Assembly: GCA_010094045.1 (NCBI GenBank)
Contig: ML986869.1
Location: 1,453 to 20,137 of the forward strand
Direction: 5' to 3'
Origin: Lojkania enalia
Taxonomy: Eukaryota; Ascomycota; Dothideomycetes; Pleosporales
Length of the DNA: 18,685 nucleotides
Positions 1 to 10,070 of this stretch are shown one piece after another. Every line of letters begins with the position of its first letter. Within the stretch, counting starts at the first letter, position 1. The notes below the pieces were generated by a model that was not told where the DNA came from, searched no databases, and saw nothing but the letters and a program-made list of their open reading frames with translations. A program made the translations under genes and the position numbers.

Positions 1-117
1 CTACTTATAAGGGAGTATATAACTATATATAGATAGGAAAAGGGGTAGAACTGGGGGTAGGATAAGATAAGTAAAAAGATAAAGCTTTTCGTAGAATAAT
101 TTCTTTATATTGTTATA
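1..117. repeat. 117-bp dispersed direct repeat, copy 1
   Basis: This stretch matches 15323-15439 base for base in register, without visible indels. The differences I see are transitions (for example A against G in GGGAGTATAT/GGGAGTGTAT and AATAATTT/AACGATTT), as expected for RIP of two copies. Homology stops at the same point in both copies, after TTGTTATA or TTATTATA. Here the repeat runs into Gypsy copy A; at the other site it runs into unassigned sequence. Its left end lies outside the window. It may be a piece of an LTR or leader of one of the retrotransposons, but no LTR ends or coding sense can be shown. Confidence 0.8.
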
Positions 118-492
118 TTAGGTTATATAGGAGTTGTAAATTAATTATTTTAAAGTCTCCTTTTATATTAAGTTTAGATAATTTACAATCTTTAATAACT
201 ATTTAAATAGTCTATTAGTAGATAATAATACTAATAGATTATAAATATTAAGTTAGGTATTAATTAGTAGTAAAAATTAGCTATTTATTCTTATAGTTTA
301 GATTTATATAATACTTATATATTTATAACTATCTTAGAATTAACTAGTATTTTTCTAGTATAATTATATAGAAATATACTATCTCTAAATAGTTTAGATA
401 TTAGAGGATTAGAGTAATTAAATAGAAGATAGTTCTTCTATAAAAAACTTCTCTATTAAAACTAGTTAGGTATAGATTATATAAAAGTTATA
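118..492 (-). pseudogene. Gypsy copy A: C-terminal protease region fragment (RIP-degraded)
   Basis: From about 126 this aligns with 5838-6199 of Gypsy copy B, differing mostly by transitions. On the minus strand it encodes the part of the polyprotein after the protease active site; copy B reads there as a retropepsin-like fold (LIL..., then I-HKY-like and NLDYKNKQLVF-type segments). The frame has many TAA/TAG codons. It is the continuation of the gag-protease fragment at 2347-3637, separated from it by pogo-1. Homology to copy B ends near 126, just before the protease-RT linker, so no reverse transcriptase follows in this copy within the window. A dead remnant. Confidence 0.7.
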
Positions 493-542
493 ATATACCT
501 TATAAGCGAGCAGCCTATATAAGTAAGTAGTCTACCCTATTA
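493..542 (+). repeat. pogo-1 left terminal inverted repeat
   Basis: Begins ATATACCTTATAAGCGAGCA. It matches the reverse complement of 2297-2346 over 50 bp with four mismatches, all transitions (three inside AAGCGAGC, one at repeat position 44). Transition-only differences fit RIP acting after insertion. Confidence 0.92.
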
Positions 543-614
543 ACTTTTTTAACCTTTATATACGTATAGCTTAACAACTAAGTAATATAATAGTAATTTA
601 TAACTTGCGCGATT

Positions 615-2190
615 ATTCTATAGAAACTTCTATATCCTTCTAGTATATACGAAAATTATATCTAGTCTTACTATAGTAGTTGTAGCGCACTTTATACTGT
701 CCGCTCGTACCTAATTACACCCTAAATTGGCGTATTATAGCCCGAGTTTCCTCCTTATCATCCTTTTTAGTAATAATCATCTCTCCTTATACTTTTATTA
801 GGGTCCTTTACGCTTGAATCTACCTTTTTTTCCGCTATTTCTATTTTATTACTACTTTATTCGCTTTTTAAAGGCTGACAATTTTATTATACATTAACCT
901 GATCTAATATATTATTTTTATAGAGCCTTTCTTAAGCTGATTTAGCTTTTTAATAATAGAAGCTAGCGAAAAACTTATATCCCTTTAAATCCGATTATAA
1001 ATTAATATTAATTAAGCTTCTAGCTCGCGCGTATTACTTGGTATTTTTACTTCTTATAGAGTATTATCTTATACTAGCGGTGTTAGTATACGAAGCTTTA
1101 TATTAAGCTTTAAAAGTACTACTTCTAGATTAAACAGGACTAGACCAGCTCCTTAAAAGCTTATATAGATATTATCCTTTATAATTAATATATTAAAAGC
1201 AGTTTTAAAGGCTAGAAAGAACTTAAGTTTTATAATATAGTTAATATAATTATATATTAAGACTAAGATCTGATTTCTATATATACGCTTTAATAGTAAA
1301 AAGTAGCTTACATCTAGTAGCTATAATAGATATAATAAATAAGCTGGTATATAGAGTAGAATAATACTCTATTCCTCGTAGAGTTTCTAGAAATTAAGTA
1401 AGTTATAGCTATTATAGCTATTAAAGATTAGTAGTTGACGCGCGCCTATTATATAATCTCTTATATACCTATAAAAGTATTTTAACTACTTAATACTAAG
1501 TTTATTTATTATCTAGCTGTTCTTATTAACTATAATAGCCTAGTTCTTAGGTATATTATTACCTTTATACTAGGTAGAGAGATAGTAGTAGCTAGTAATA
1601 ATAATAAAGAGTAGGAGCGCCTAGCTAGCAGTATTAATCCTCTAAATTACTAAAATCCATTTATAATTACCTAATTAAATTGCCTTTAGTTAATTACATC
1701 TCTCTATACCTATAATAAATAGTTGTAATAAAATAACGCCTATTTAAAAGCTAGATTTGTTAAAGTTGTATATATCTTTATCTATAATACTATACTTCTT
1801 TTTAGTACGCTGTATAAGCTTAAACCAGCCTTTAATTACCTTAAGATCTTTATAGAGAGCTCTCTAGCGATTATAAGGCTAATTTAAGCGTGTTTTAAGC
1901 TTAGGAGTACGTCTAATAAAGTTCCTAGGCTAATATATACTAATCTAGCCTATACTATATTTAGTAAGTAAGCTATTAGCTATATCTTATATAGTAGTTA
2001 AGGTAGGCGTAAATCCTCGCGAATCTAGGTTAAGTATATATTAGATAATAACCTCCTCTTTAGGTTTTGTTAGTCTCTTTAAGTTAGGCTTATAATTATA
2101 CTATAAATAGATTCTGGCGTATTATTAGTATACGGTTATTTAAATTATATTAAATATTAAAATAGTACATCTTTTACTATTTATTTAGCC
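615..2190 (-). pseudogene. pogo-1 transposase (CENP-B-type HTH plus DDE_1 domain), broken
   Basis: Read on the minus strand, most of a fungal pogo transposase can be followed. Near 2085-1960 is a CENP-B/HTH-like start (NLKRLTKPKEEVII, then LNLDSRGFTPTL). Near 1880-1800 comes a RALYKDLKVIKGWFKLI segment. At about 1775-1750 is the first catalytic block, DIYNFNKSSF, where the family has an Asp at NFD; the codon at 1759-1761 now reads Asn. The second block, LLIFNSYNSYN (near 1430), also has Asn for Asp. The third Asp survives in LLDVSYF (near 1310). The C-terminal tail near 700-620 resembles a CCHC knuckle with Cys changed to Tyr. Stops are TAA/TAG at Gln/Trp sites. It would cut and paste the element as a nuclear DDE enzyme; now dead. 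Confidence 0.88.
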
Positions 2191-2296
2191 TCTTTTAGTA
2201 GTTAAGAGAGTTAAGTTTACTTAATTCTTATTTTAGGCTATATTCTTATTATTTTATTATTATATTATTATTAAAAGCTTAGGTGTCGCGTTTTAA

Positions 2297-2346
2297 TAAT
2301 AGAGTAGACTACTTACTTATATAGGCTGCTTATTTATAAGGTATAT
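2297..2346 (-). repeat. pogo-1 right terminal inverted repeat
   Basis: Reverse complement begins ATATACCTTATAAATAAGCA and pairs with 493-542. It is followed by the TA duplication at 2347-2348 and then by sequence colinear with Gypsy copy B from 6200 onward. Confidence 0.92.
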
Positions 2347-3637
2347 TATCTTTTAAAGTTTTAGAGTATATATAAAGTTTCTATAGATATAGCTATAACT
2401 AATAGCTCTAATATTAATAAGAATATTAATATTTTACTAGACTAGGTCTTAATAGATCGAGAAAGAAGCTAGAATCTAGTAGTCCTATAACTATTTCTAT
2501 AGAGGCTAGTTCTATAAATATATAGAAATTTAGTATAAACGTAGTTTTAAGAGATAATTTACTTCTAGAATAGATCTTTTAATAAAATTCTAGTTAGTAA
2601 AACTAGCTATATTTAGAAGTAAGAGTAATAGTATTATCTATAAAATAATAAACATATTAAGAATCGGTTAAAGAATTAATTAGAGGATTAAGAGTAGAAT
2701 CTATAGGGTATAGTAAAGTTTTAAGACCCTTAATAGATTAATAGTAGAAAGGTAATATATTTTAGTAAAATATATCCCTTACTATTATACTTATAATAGC
2801 GTCCTTTATAACAGCGCTTTTTTTATTTATTAGAGCTTATAGGTATATAGCTAGAAATATTAAGTTCTATAGCGTTTAGGTTCTTCTAATAAATAGTATA
2901 ATACTTCGGTTATTTATAATAGTTATCGAGTAGATAATATAGATTAATATTATATAGGGAAATTAGGTTAGTATAGTTGTTTAGAGTACTAGATATTATA
3001 ATACTAATTATAGTACAGCGGAGCTTATTAGAGAGAGAATATTAGAGATATATAATTTATCCGGTCTTATTTAGTTTAGTATCTATAATTAGGTGTTAGA
3101 ATTTAGTAAAGTAAGTAGGAAACCTGCTTTAGCCTTATTTTAAAGTCTCTAGCTTATTCTATACTATAGTCTCCTTATTCTAATCGCTATAGGTAGATTC
3201 TAAAAAGGCGACTAAGCTGTTTATAGAGTTAATACCCTTATCTATTAATAGGTTAACTAATATTACTAGGTCTTATTTTAGGCGGGAATAGGTATATAGA
3301 AGGTAGATATATTTAGTTAGGTATTAGTTAGTATTTCCTTCTAGTTTATAGCGGAGCTTTCTAATAAAGTATAAAAACTCTAAGTATTTACTAGAAAATA
3401 TTAGAGGGTTAGATAAGTAGTTAAAACGGAAATATAGGTTATATATAATTTTAAGCGGATTAGAGGTTAATATAGATATCTATTTAGAAGCTAGAGTTGT
3501 AAGCTAAATCGGGTTAAAGGCGGGTAATAGTTCTATTACTATTAATATACTAGTAGCTAGTAGAGGGGTAACTATTTAGCAGCTACTAAATCCCTTTTAT
3601 ATTACTTTAAGGTCTAACTTATAGCAGTTTTTCTAGG
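2347..3637 (-). pseudogene. Gypsy copy A: gag and N-terminal protease fragment (RIP-degraded)
   Basis: This aligns colinearly with 6200-7488 of Gypsy copy B, with mostly transition differences and no large indels. On the minus strand it carries the Retrotrans_gag-like capsid region and, near its downstream end at 2404-2418, the retropepsin active-site block reading INIRA where the family has a D-T/S-G-A motif. The catalytic Asp is therefore Asn here. The reading continues across pogo-1 into 492-126. The copy starts abruptly at 3637, about 95 nt inside the gag frame compared with copy B, so it lacks the gag start. It abuts the truncated integrase end of copy B, so the two copies lie head to tail in the same orientation. 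Confidence 0.8.
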
Positions 3638-3785
3638 TGTAAGGGTATATATACTATTCTACACCCATAATCAGCAATATTGATCATTCGTACCTTTTGG
3701 TTGCAGTAGCGCAGTAGTGTAGAGCCGTGCTTCTGACATTGCGGTTAGCGTACTTTTATTAAAGCGCTTATACCCAGGTGAGTTC
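3638..3785. other. RIP-poor patch at the junction of Gypsy copies B and A
   Basis: Unlike its surroundings, this stretch has normal CpA and TpG dinucleotides (for example CACCCATAATCAGC, TTGGTTGCAGTAGCGCAGTAG). From about 3736 upward it reads, on the minus strand, as the end of the copy B integrase (YANRN at 3738-3752). Below about 3735 no coding sense is clear. The left edge, TGTAAGGG..., looks like a retroviral-type LTR terminus (TG start). A short inverted repeat GGTGTA/TACACC lies at its left end (about 3636-3665). It may be a young or sheltered LTR scrap or a deletion-junction filler; I cannot decide. Confidence 0.5.
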
Positions 3786-4650
3786 TTCTCTAATATACTC
3801 TATAATATCCTTTATCTTATCAACTAGTCTATTAGCTTTCTAGGCTATTAGGGACTATTTTAGCAGTTAATAGATCTTTATAGGCGGCTCGAAGCCTATT
3901 TAAGGGTGCTAGCTAAAGTAGACCAGAAATAGAAAAACTTTTATTAATTTAGATACTATATTATTTACTTTAAACTGCGCTGTTAGCAGCTATTTAACCT
4001 AGTTATCTTATTTATAGCTAGTATAGGCTTAGAGAACTTATTCTATTACTACGTTAGTATTTTCTATCTAGCTATCAGTCTTTAAATAGAAGCTGGTTAA
4101 TATATATATGTTAATTTATAGCTATCTATAGAGCTCTTAATAGAAGATAGAGATAAACTATATTCTACAGTCGAACGTAATAGTACGTAGTAGTCTATAA
4201 TAAACCTATATATAGTAATAGAATAGTTAAACGATATTAGGAGCTTTAATTCTTATGTATAGTATTAGGTATCTATACTTACTAAGCCTATTAACTACTA
4301 CTATAATATTTGTACAACCTTATAATTCTAGTAGATTAGTTATAAAGTCTATAGAAATATCTTAAAACCTTCGTTTAGGTATAGGCAACGGTTTTAGTAA
4401 TCTATAGTACTTCTCTCTAAAAGCCTTACTTCTTCGGTATATATAATAATAGCCTATATATTATTATACTAAGTCGAATATCTTTAACTAATAGTACTCG
4501 TGCTAGAGTAGTTCTAAGGTCTTTTCTTAACTAGAATATCTACCAGACAGCAAGTTATAAACGGCTTATAGTAGTTTAAGCTTCAGCTTATTATAGTCTA
4601 GTACTATAAGTTAATTTTAGTAGTATAGTCGGTTGTTACGCTCTTTATAG
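3736..4650 (-). pseudogene. Gypsy B integrase, truncated at C-terminus
   Basis: On the minus strand, about 4640-4440 resembles the zinc-binding H2C2 leader (segments like KLKLKLL*AVYNLLSGRYS, then TLELL*HEYY). At about 4430-4270 the catalytic core begins with LLKPLPIPKRRF*DISIDF, where the first catalytic Asp (IDF) is retained, followed by TNIIVVVNRLSKYRYLI. A TITFDCRI segment keeps the second Asp. The tail at 3860-3738 reads ANRLVDKIKDIIEYIREEL, then TWV*AL**KYANRN, which matches the helical segment that precedes the VGD...W motif in Gypsy integrases. It then stops matching, so the SH3-like end and any chromodomain are missing. Its role would be insertion of the cDNA into host DNA. Confidence 0.82.
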
Positions 4651-4689
4651 TTAGCTAGAGTTAGGAGTTTAGATTAATAGACTTCTTCT

Positions 4690-5490
4690 CTTAATAACTT
4701 TAAAGTATTTTAGATTAGGTTATTATTTAGGTATTTCTAGTTAACGATTATCTCTACTTTCTTCGGGTCTATATAGATCCCTTCTATAGTAATTATATAC
4801 CTTAAGTAGATTACTTCTAACTAGTAGAACTTATACTTATCTATATTAAGCTGTAGACTATTCACTCTTAAGGCTTTAAGAACTAGCCGGATATGCTACT
4901 TATAATCCTTCAAATTCTTACTAAATATTAGAATATCGTTAATATAGGTAGTATAGAATATATTAAGGTATAGTCTTAGCACGTTATTTATAAAGTACTA
5001 GAATATACTTAGAGTATTAGCTAGACTAAAAGGTATTACTAGGTATTTAAATAGTCTATAGTATATACGAAAAGTAGTCTTCTATTTATCTCCCTCAGCA
5101 ATCTTTAGCTTATTAAATATAGTAATAATATCGAGTTTTATATAGTATTTAGCCTTATTAAGTTAGGTTAACGTTTCTTAAATTAGTAGAATCGGGTATT
5201 AGTTCTTAATAGTAATAGTATTTAGGGCTTTATAGTCTATACAGAATTAGAGGCCACCTCTAGGTTTCTTTACAAAGATTACGGGTATAGCTACTAGTAA
5301 TAAACTTACTCTAATAAATCTCTTAGATAAGTTCTCGTTAAGATACTTCTTTAATACCTTTAACTCGTTCTAGAACATCCTGTAGAGTAGACCGAAGCTA
5401 GTTTACTTACTATTCTCTAGTTTAATCTTATAATTATATAGTTATTATTTAGGCAGCTTATCTATATCTTTATATAAGAAGATAGATAAT
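4690..5490 (-). pseudogene. Gypsy B reverse transcriptase, catalytic YxDD mutated to YIND
   Basis: The frame on the minus strand is easily followed: a pre-RT segment (LLSIFLYKDIDKLPK near 5490-5445), [18 protein letters not shown] near 5385-5320, [11 protein letters not shown] near 5290-5255, YYIKLDIITIFNKLKIAEGD near 5150-5090, FKYLVIPFSLANT near 5060-5020, and the catalytic box YINDILIFSKN at 4946-4915. The family has Y-x-D-D. Here the first Asp codon (4938-4940) is AAC. The segment DPKKVE.I near 4790-4755 closes the thumb/connection region. After about 4690 the usual connection and RNase H residues do not follow. TAA/TAG interruptions sit at Gln/Trp positions. Confidence 0.92.
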
Positions 5491-6300
5491 AGGTTATAGT
5501 ATTCTTTAGGTACTTTAGAAATAGGGTTAGTATATACCTTTAGGGCTAGAGCCTTATTAATATCAGCTATTAATACAGCGAAGATTTTATAGTTAGATTA
5601 TTAGAAGAGTTAAACTAGTAGTATAGTACCTATATAATATATATCTAGTTATAGTATAAACTTTAGATATTTAGACTTAGATAGGTCCTCTTAGCTATAA
5701 TTTTCGTCTAAAATTAGGTCGGTTTTAATTTTAAATTCTTTTAACTAGTATAGTATTTTAAGCTATTAGTAATTATATTAAGTATAGCTTAATAGGTAGA
5801 GTTTTAAATAGTACTACCTAAGCTTTAAACTATATAGAGGTTGTAAATTAGTTATTTTAGAATCTCTTTTTATATTAGGTTTAGGTAGTTTACAGTCTTT
5901 AATAACCGTTTAAGCAGCCTATTAGTAGATAGTAGTACTAGTAGATTATAAGTATTGAATTAGATATTAGTTAGTAGTAAAGACTAGCTGTTTATTCTTA
6001 TAGTCTAGGTTTATATAATACTTATATATCTATAGCTATCCTAGAATTAACTAGTATTTTTCTAGTATAGTTACGTAGAGATATACTATCTCTAAATAGT
6101 TTAGGTATTAGAAGGTTAGAATAACTAAGTAGAAGATAGTCCCCCTATAGAAGACTTCTCTATTAAAGCCGGTTAAGTATAAATTATATAAGAGTTATAT
6201 CTTTTAGAGTTTTAGAGTATATACAAGGTCTTTATAGATATAGCTATAACTAGTAGCTCTAGTATTAATAAGAATATTAATATCTTGCTAGACTAGGTCT
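5490..6300 (-). pseudogene. Gypsy B aspartic protease and protease-RT linker, active-site Asp lost
   Basis: The retropepsin block reads LINTRATSYSYIYKDL on the minus strand; the five residues INTRA occupy 6255-6269. In this family the block is D-S/T-G-A-T, so the catalytic Asp is Asn and the Gly is Arg, both by G-to-A change. Downstream, near 6060-5990, is a segment of the LILG...HKHHINLDYKNKQLVF type, as expected near the end of retropepsins, although several residues are altered. The linker to RT continues with readable stretches such as KEFKIKTDLILDENYS and SNYKIFAVLIADINKALAL before the RT begins near 5490. The protease would cleave the Gag-Pol precursor. Copy A carries the same lost Asp. 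Confidence 0.82.
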
Positions 6301-7585
6301 TAATAGATTAAGAAAGGAGCTAGGATCTAGTAGTCTTATAACTATTTCTATAGAGGCTAGTTCTATAAATATATAGAGATTTAGTATAGGTATAGTCCTG
6401 GGAGGTAACTTACTCCTAGGATAGACCTTTTAACAATATTCTAGTCGATAAGACTAGCTATATTTAAAAGTAAGAATAATAGTTTTATCTATAAAATAAT
6501 AAGCGTATTAAAAATTAGTTAGAGGATTAGTTAGAGGATTAAGAGTAGGATCTACTAGGTATAGTAGGGCTCTAAGACCCTTAACGGATTAATAGTAGAG
6601 GAATACTATATTCTAGCGAAATATATCCTTTACTACTATATTTATAATAGTATCCTTTATAGTAGCATCTTTCTTATTTATTAGAGCTTATAGACGCGTA
6701 GCTAGAAGTATCGAGTTCTATAGCGTTCGGGTCCTTCTAGTAAGTAGTATAATACTTCGGTTGTTTATAGTAGTTACCGAGCAGATAATATAGGTTAGTA
6801 TTATATAAGGAAATTAGGTTAGTATAGTTGTTTAGGGTGCTAGGTATTATAACACCTATTATAGTATAGCGGAGCTTATTAGAGAGAGAACGTCGGAGAT
6901 ATATAATTTGTCCGGTCTCGTTCAGTTTAATATCTACAATCAGGCGTCGGAATTTAGCAAAGTAAGTAGAGAACCTACTTTAGCCTTATTTTAAGGTCTC
7001 TAGTTTACTCTATACTATAGTCTCCTTATTCTAGTTACTATAGGTAGATTCTAAGAAGGCGACTAAGCTGTTTATAGAGTTAATACCCTTATCTATTAAT
7101 AGGTTAACTAATATTACTAGGTCTTATTTTAGGTGGGAATAGGTATATAGAAGGCGGGTACATTCGGTTGGGTATTAGTTAGTATTTCCTTCTAGTTTAT
7201 AGCGGAGCTTTCTAATAAAGTATAAAAGCTCTAAACATTTACTAGAGAATATTAGAGGGTTAGATAAGTAGTTAGAACGGAAATATAGGTTATACGTAAT
7301 CTTAGACGGATTAGGGGTTAACGCAGGTATCTATTTAAAAGCTAGAGTTGTAGGTTAAGTTAGGCTAAGAGCAGATAATAGTTCTATTACTATTAATATA
7401 CTAGTAGTTAGTAGAGGGGTAGCTGTTTAGCGGCTACTAAATTCCCTTTATATTACTTTAAGGTCTAACTTATAGCGGTTCTCCTGGGTTATTAAGGCCT
7501 CTACTAGTATCTTATTCTTCTACTGTAAAAAGTCTAGCTTACCCTAAATTTCTTTAAGTATACTAATAAGCGCGTTCTCGTCTAT
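6300..7585 (-). pseudogene. Gypsy B gag (Retrotrans_gag-like capsid), start codon mutated
   Basis: On the minus strand the frame appears to begin at 7583-7585, where ATA stands in the expected ATG position (TpG to TpA), followed by DENALISILKEI. The capsid core is well readable: LIRKLRYKLEGNTN near 7205, YPTECTRLLYTYSHLK, then NSLVAFLESTYSN and FSTYFAKFRRLIVDIKLNET down to about 6900. These are the hallmark segments of fungal Gypsy gag. The region 6300-6800 is more degraded and would carry the nucleocapsid; I could not confirm a zinc knuckle. The first nucleotides, 7489-7585, are absent from copy A. Confidence 0.82.
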
Positions 7586-8041
7586 AGCGTATAATAGTAG
7601 ATAATATAATATAATATTACGGACGCTTACGCGCAGTTAATTAATCGTATTTTAAGTAGTTAACTCTATTACTACGTATTATATATAAATATTAAAACGT
7701 TATATAAAGAATAGAGATATCTATATTATATAGGTTTTTATAGGAGCTAGGTCTATACTACTATACAGGCTAACCGGGTCGGTGAAACCTTCTTCTATTA
7801 TAGTTAAGATAAGTCGGTTATATTCTAGCTAGCAGCTAATAGCTATTGCTAGCAGCTGGTTCGAGTATTATAGTAAGAGTAGTATAGGTGTAGAGGTATT
7901 ACGGTATTACTATAATAATACTCTACTAGTATTTTCGAGTATAAACTAGTCTATATTATTATTAATAATAACTAGTCTTTCTAAATAGTAGATTACCCGT
8001 CCTTTTAATAATTTGTTCAGTTCCTTTAACTAGGTACTATA
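7586..8041. other. No gene seen: probable Gypsy B leader/LTR and hAT 5' flank
   Basis: No protein frame can be followed here. By position the left part should be the 5' untranslated leader or LTR of Gypsy copy B (upstream of gag on the minus strand) and the right part the 5' end of the hAT element. I found neither an LTR partner elsewhere in the window nor a convincing terminal inverted repeat. A short imperfect palindrome/direct repeat built on GCTAGCAGCT occurs twice near 7828-7858. The stretch around 7777-7800 (ACCGGGTCGGTGAAACC) is less RIP-altered than its surroundings. Confidence 0.35.
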
Positions 8042-10070
8042 TTAATTAGCTGATTTAGTTTTATAGGGCTATTTAAGTATAAGGTTATAGTAGCTTAGTC
8101 CTCTCTTTTATATAACTTTAGCTAAAGTATAGGGATATTAATCGCGTTTAATACCTAGTTTATAAAGAACTACCTTAATTTCCTTATAGTAAAAGGGTAC
8201 TATATTAATTAGAACTAGGAGTTCTACGAGAAACTACTTAATTTTATCTCTATTTAAGGAAGCTATACTAGAACTTCTATAGTAATAGAAGTACTATATA
8301 TTCTATTAAATATAAATATATAATAATAATTACTAGTAGCTACCTATAATAACGCTACTAATAATAGTATACTTATATATACGATACAAGAGAAACTACG
8401 TAAAGATAGTATTAAATAGAACTATAAGGAGAATATAATTCTATACCTCGCTTATATTATTAATCTTATTATTTAGGAAATTATTTACTATCTTAAGCTC
8501 GCACCCCCTAAAGAAATAGGAGATAGAGGAACTTTACAGCGACGCGATATAAATAAGATCTAGATATAAATTTCTATCCTAAATTCTCTTTATAAGGTAT
8601 AGCTTTTTATTATAGTTAGTTATTATAGTTATTATATACTAATTTCTAGTTAGATTCGAGCTATTTATAAAGTAATCGATTAATTACTATAGTACTATAA
8701 GCGTTTTATTACTTTATAGGGCTCTCTACTACCTAAATACCAGCTATCTATAATAAGAGATATCTTAACTCGATAGAATTCGATATTTAATATATATAAC
8801 CGAGTAGTAGGCCTTAAATAATATATTAATAACTAGTTTTAATATAAAATTAACTTAAAGATCCCTACTCGAAGATCTAGTAATAATAAGAACGCTGAGG
8901 TAGATTTCTATAATCTCTAGTAACTTTAACTATCTACTATTAAATAGTACTACTTAATACTAATTGTAGACCTACTTAGTAATTTTAAAAGGGTAATTAA
9001 AGCGTTTAGCAAGAATATAAAGTTTTAGATCTAGTATATTTAGCAAATATATAATAGGCTTTTCGATTTTCTAGATAATATAAATAGAGATCTAGCTAAA
9101 GATATAAAAAGGAACTTAGATTAACTAATAGTAGTAAAAGCTGTAGTAGAGAAGGGTCGATCTAAATTAAGTAAATACTACTTAAAAATAGATATAAAAT
9201 ATAGTTACTTATTTAACTATATAACAATCTTAGATCTATCCTAGAAGCTTATAGTATATAAAGTATTTTTATTATAGCTATTTATTATATTAGCTTCTAA
9301 CTATAACTATAAGATAAGACTTAAGACCTTTAATATAGAGAAACCTATCGCTAACAATTCCTTAAATATCTTAATCGCTATAATAAGGATATATTAGGCT
9401 ATATCTTATCTATAATACCCCGACCTTAATAGGTATAAAGTAATAAGTAGTTTCGTAAACTATCTCTATAATATTTATCCTTAAGTAGCTCCTTAAGTTT
9501 CCTAGACCAGGATCTAAATAACGTAGGAGAGGGAGAGGAAAAGGGAGAGTTAGAGGAAGAAGAGAAAGGACCAACTTATTAAGAAGAAATAAGTTATCTA
9601 AATACACCTCCTATTTAAGGTCGTAACTTTAATATATTAGACTAGTAGAGAGTAAATAAATATTAGTATCCGCAGCTTACTTAGGTTATAAAAGATATTC
9701 TTCTAATATAGATTATAGAAGTTAGTATTAAGCGGGTTTTTAATACTACTAGAAATATAATTAGAGATAAGAGATATTACCTTACTACGCAGAGAATCTG
9801 GGATATTATATTTCTAAAATATATAATAAGTAGAGAGGACTATCGTACTAAAGAGGTATACTAGGCTATAAAGGCTTAAGATACTGGTAAGCTAAGCCCT
9901 CTTTATAGCGCTAATAAGGTTATAGATCTCTTTAAACTTCTAGCCTAGGTATATAATAAAGAACTAGAGATTAACTAGGAGATTAACTAGGAGAATATCG
10001 ATTCTAGTACTACTACTAATAAGGAGCTACCGCGAAAGTATATTCGTCGAGAAATTTATAAACCTCTATA
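8042..10070 (+). pseudogene. hAT-family transposase relic
   Basis: One frame can be followed on the plus strand from about 8042 to at least 9240. It shows NQEFYE..LLNFISI-type residues (8210-8260), then TYNNATNNS (8342-8368), the position of the first catalytic Asp, here Asn at 8348-8350. Next come YLAYIINLII (near 8441-8470), LKLAPPKEIGDRGTLQRRD (near 8493-8550), the hAT signature TR*NS at 8768-8782 (family TRWNS, Trp changed to stop), and KGRSKLSKYY near 9150-9185. After a frame change between about 9240 and 9520, an acidic linker (9526-9580) leads to the C-terminal dimerisation block: VNKY*YPQLT, then VSIKRVFNTTRNIIRDKRYY and LTTQRIWDIIFLKY (9650-9830). It would excise and reinsert its element; now dead. 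Confidence 0.87.

Larger units (their letters stand above)
493..2346 (-). mobile_element. pogo-1: complete pogo/Fot1-like (Tc1/mariner superfamily) DNA transposon, RIP-inactivated
   Basis: The element is 1854 bp long, bounded by imperfect 50-bp terminal inverted repeats and flanked by TA at 491-492 and 2347-2348. Gypsy copy B carries the undisrupted site (TA at 6198-6199), so both boundaries and the two-base target duplication are directly visible. Known fungal pogo/Fot1 elements are about 1.8-2 kb, use TA targets and encode one transposase of roughly 500-550 residues, which fits. The transposase relic inside reads on the minus strand. The element landed in the protease part of Gypsy copy A. 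It is non-autonomous now because of many stops and two mutated catalytic residues. Confidence 0.93.
3736..7585 (-). mobile_element. Gypsy copy B: gag-protease-RT-integrase retrotransposon remnant, RNase H absent
   Basis: Reading the minus strand from 7585 to 3736 gives the domain order gag, protease, reverse transcriptase, integrase, which is diagnostic of Ty3/Gypsy rather than Copia (where integrase precedes RT). No LTR pair could be shown: the 3' end is cut within the integrase C-terminal region and the 5' side merges into unassigned sequence near 7586. The expected RNase H between RT and integrase is not found. The whole unit is RIP-degraded. Its gag-protease portion (5838-7488) is duplicated at 126-3637 (copy A). 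Confidence 0.88.

Noticed and set aside
3633..3778. Solo LTR of 136 bp with a 5-bp duplication CTAGG/CCAGG
   Set aside because: The proposed element would end in TAC instead of CA, and its right part reads as Gypsy B integrase. The sequence beyond the supposed right flank does not continue Gypsy copy A as it would at a true insertion.
5841..5894. Small element bounded by TGTAAATTA and TAGTTTACA
   Set aside because: The 9-bp imperfect inverted repeat lies inside the continuous protease-linker frame of Gypsy copy B and is also present in copy A, so it is coding sequence with a chance similarity.
126..7488. The 1.65-kb repeats as a pair of LTRs flanking a short internal region
   Set aside because: The repeats encode gag and protease on the minus strand, in frame with the RT that follows in copy B. 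They are therefore coding duplicates, not LTRs.
9410..9607. Minus-strand open frame of 65 codons starting with ATG
   Set aside because: It lies antisense to the acidic linker and C-terminal part of the plus-strand hAT relic. Its Leu/Pro-rich composition is the mirror of the GA-rich codons there. It has no domain and no homologous context, so it is a shadow, not a gene.
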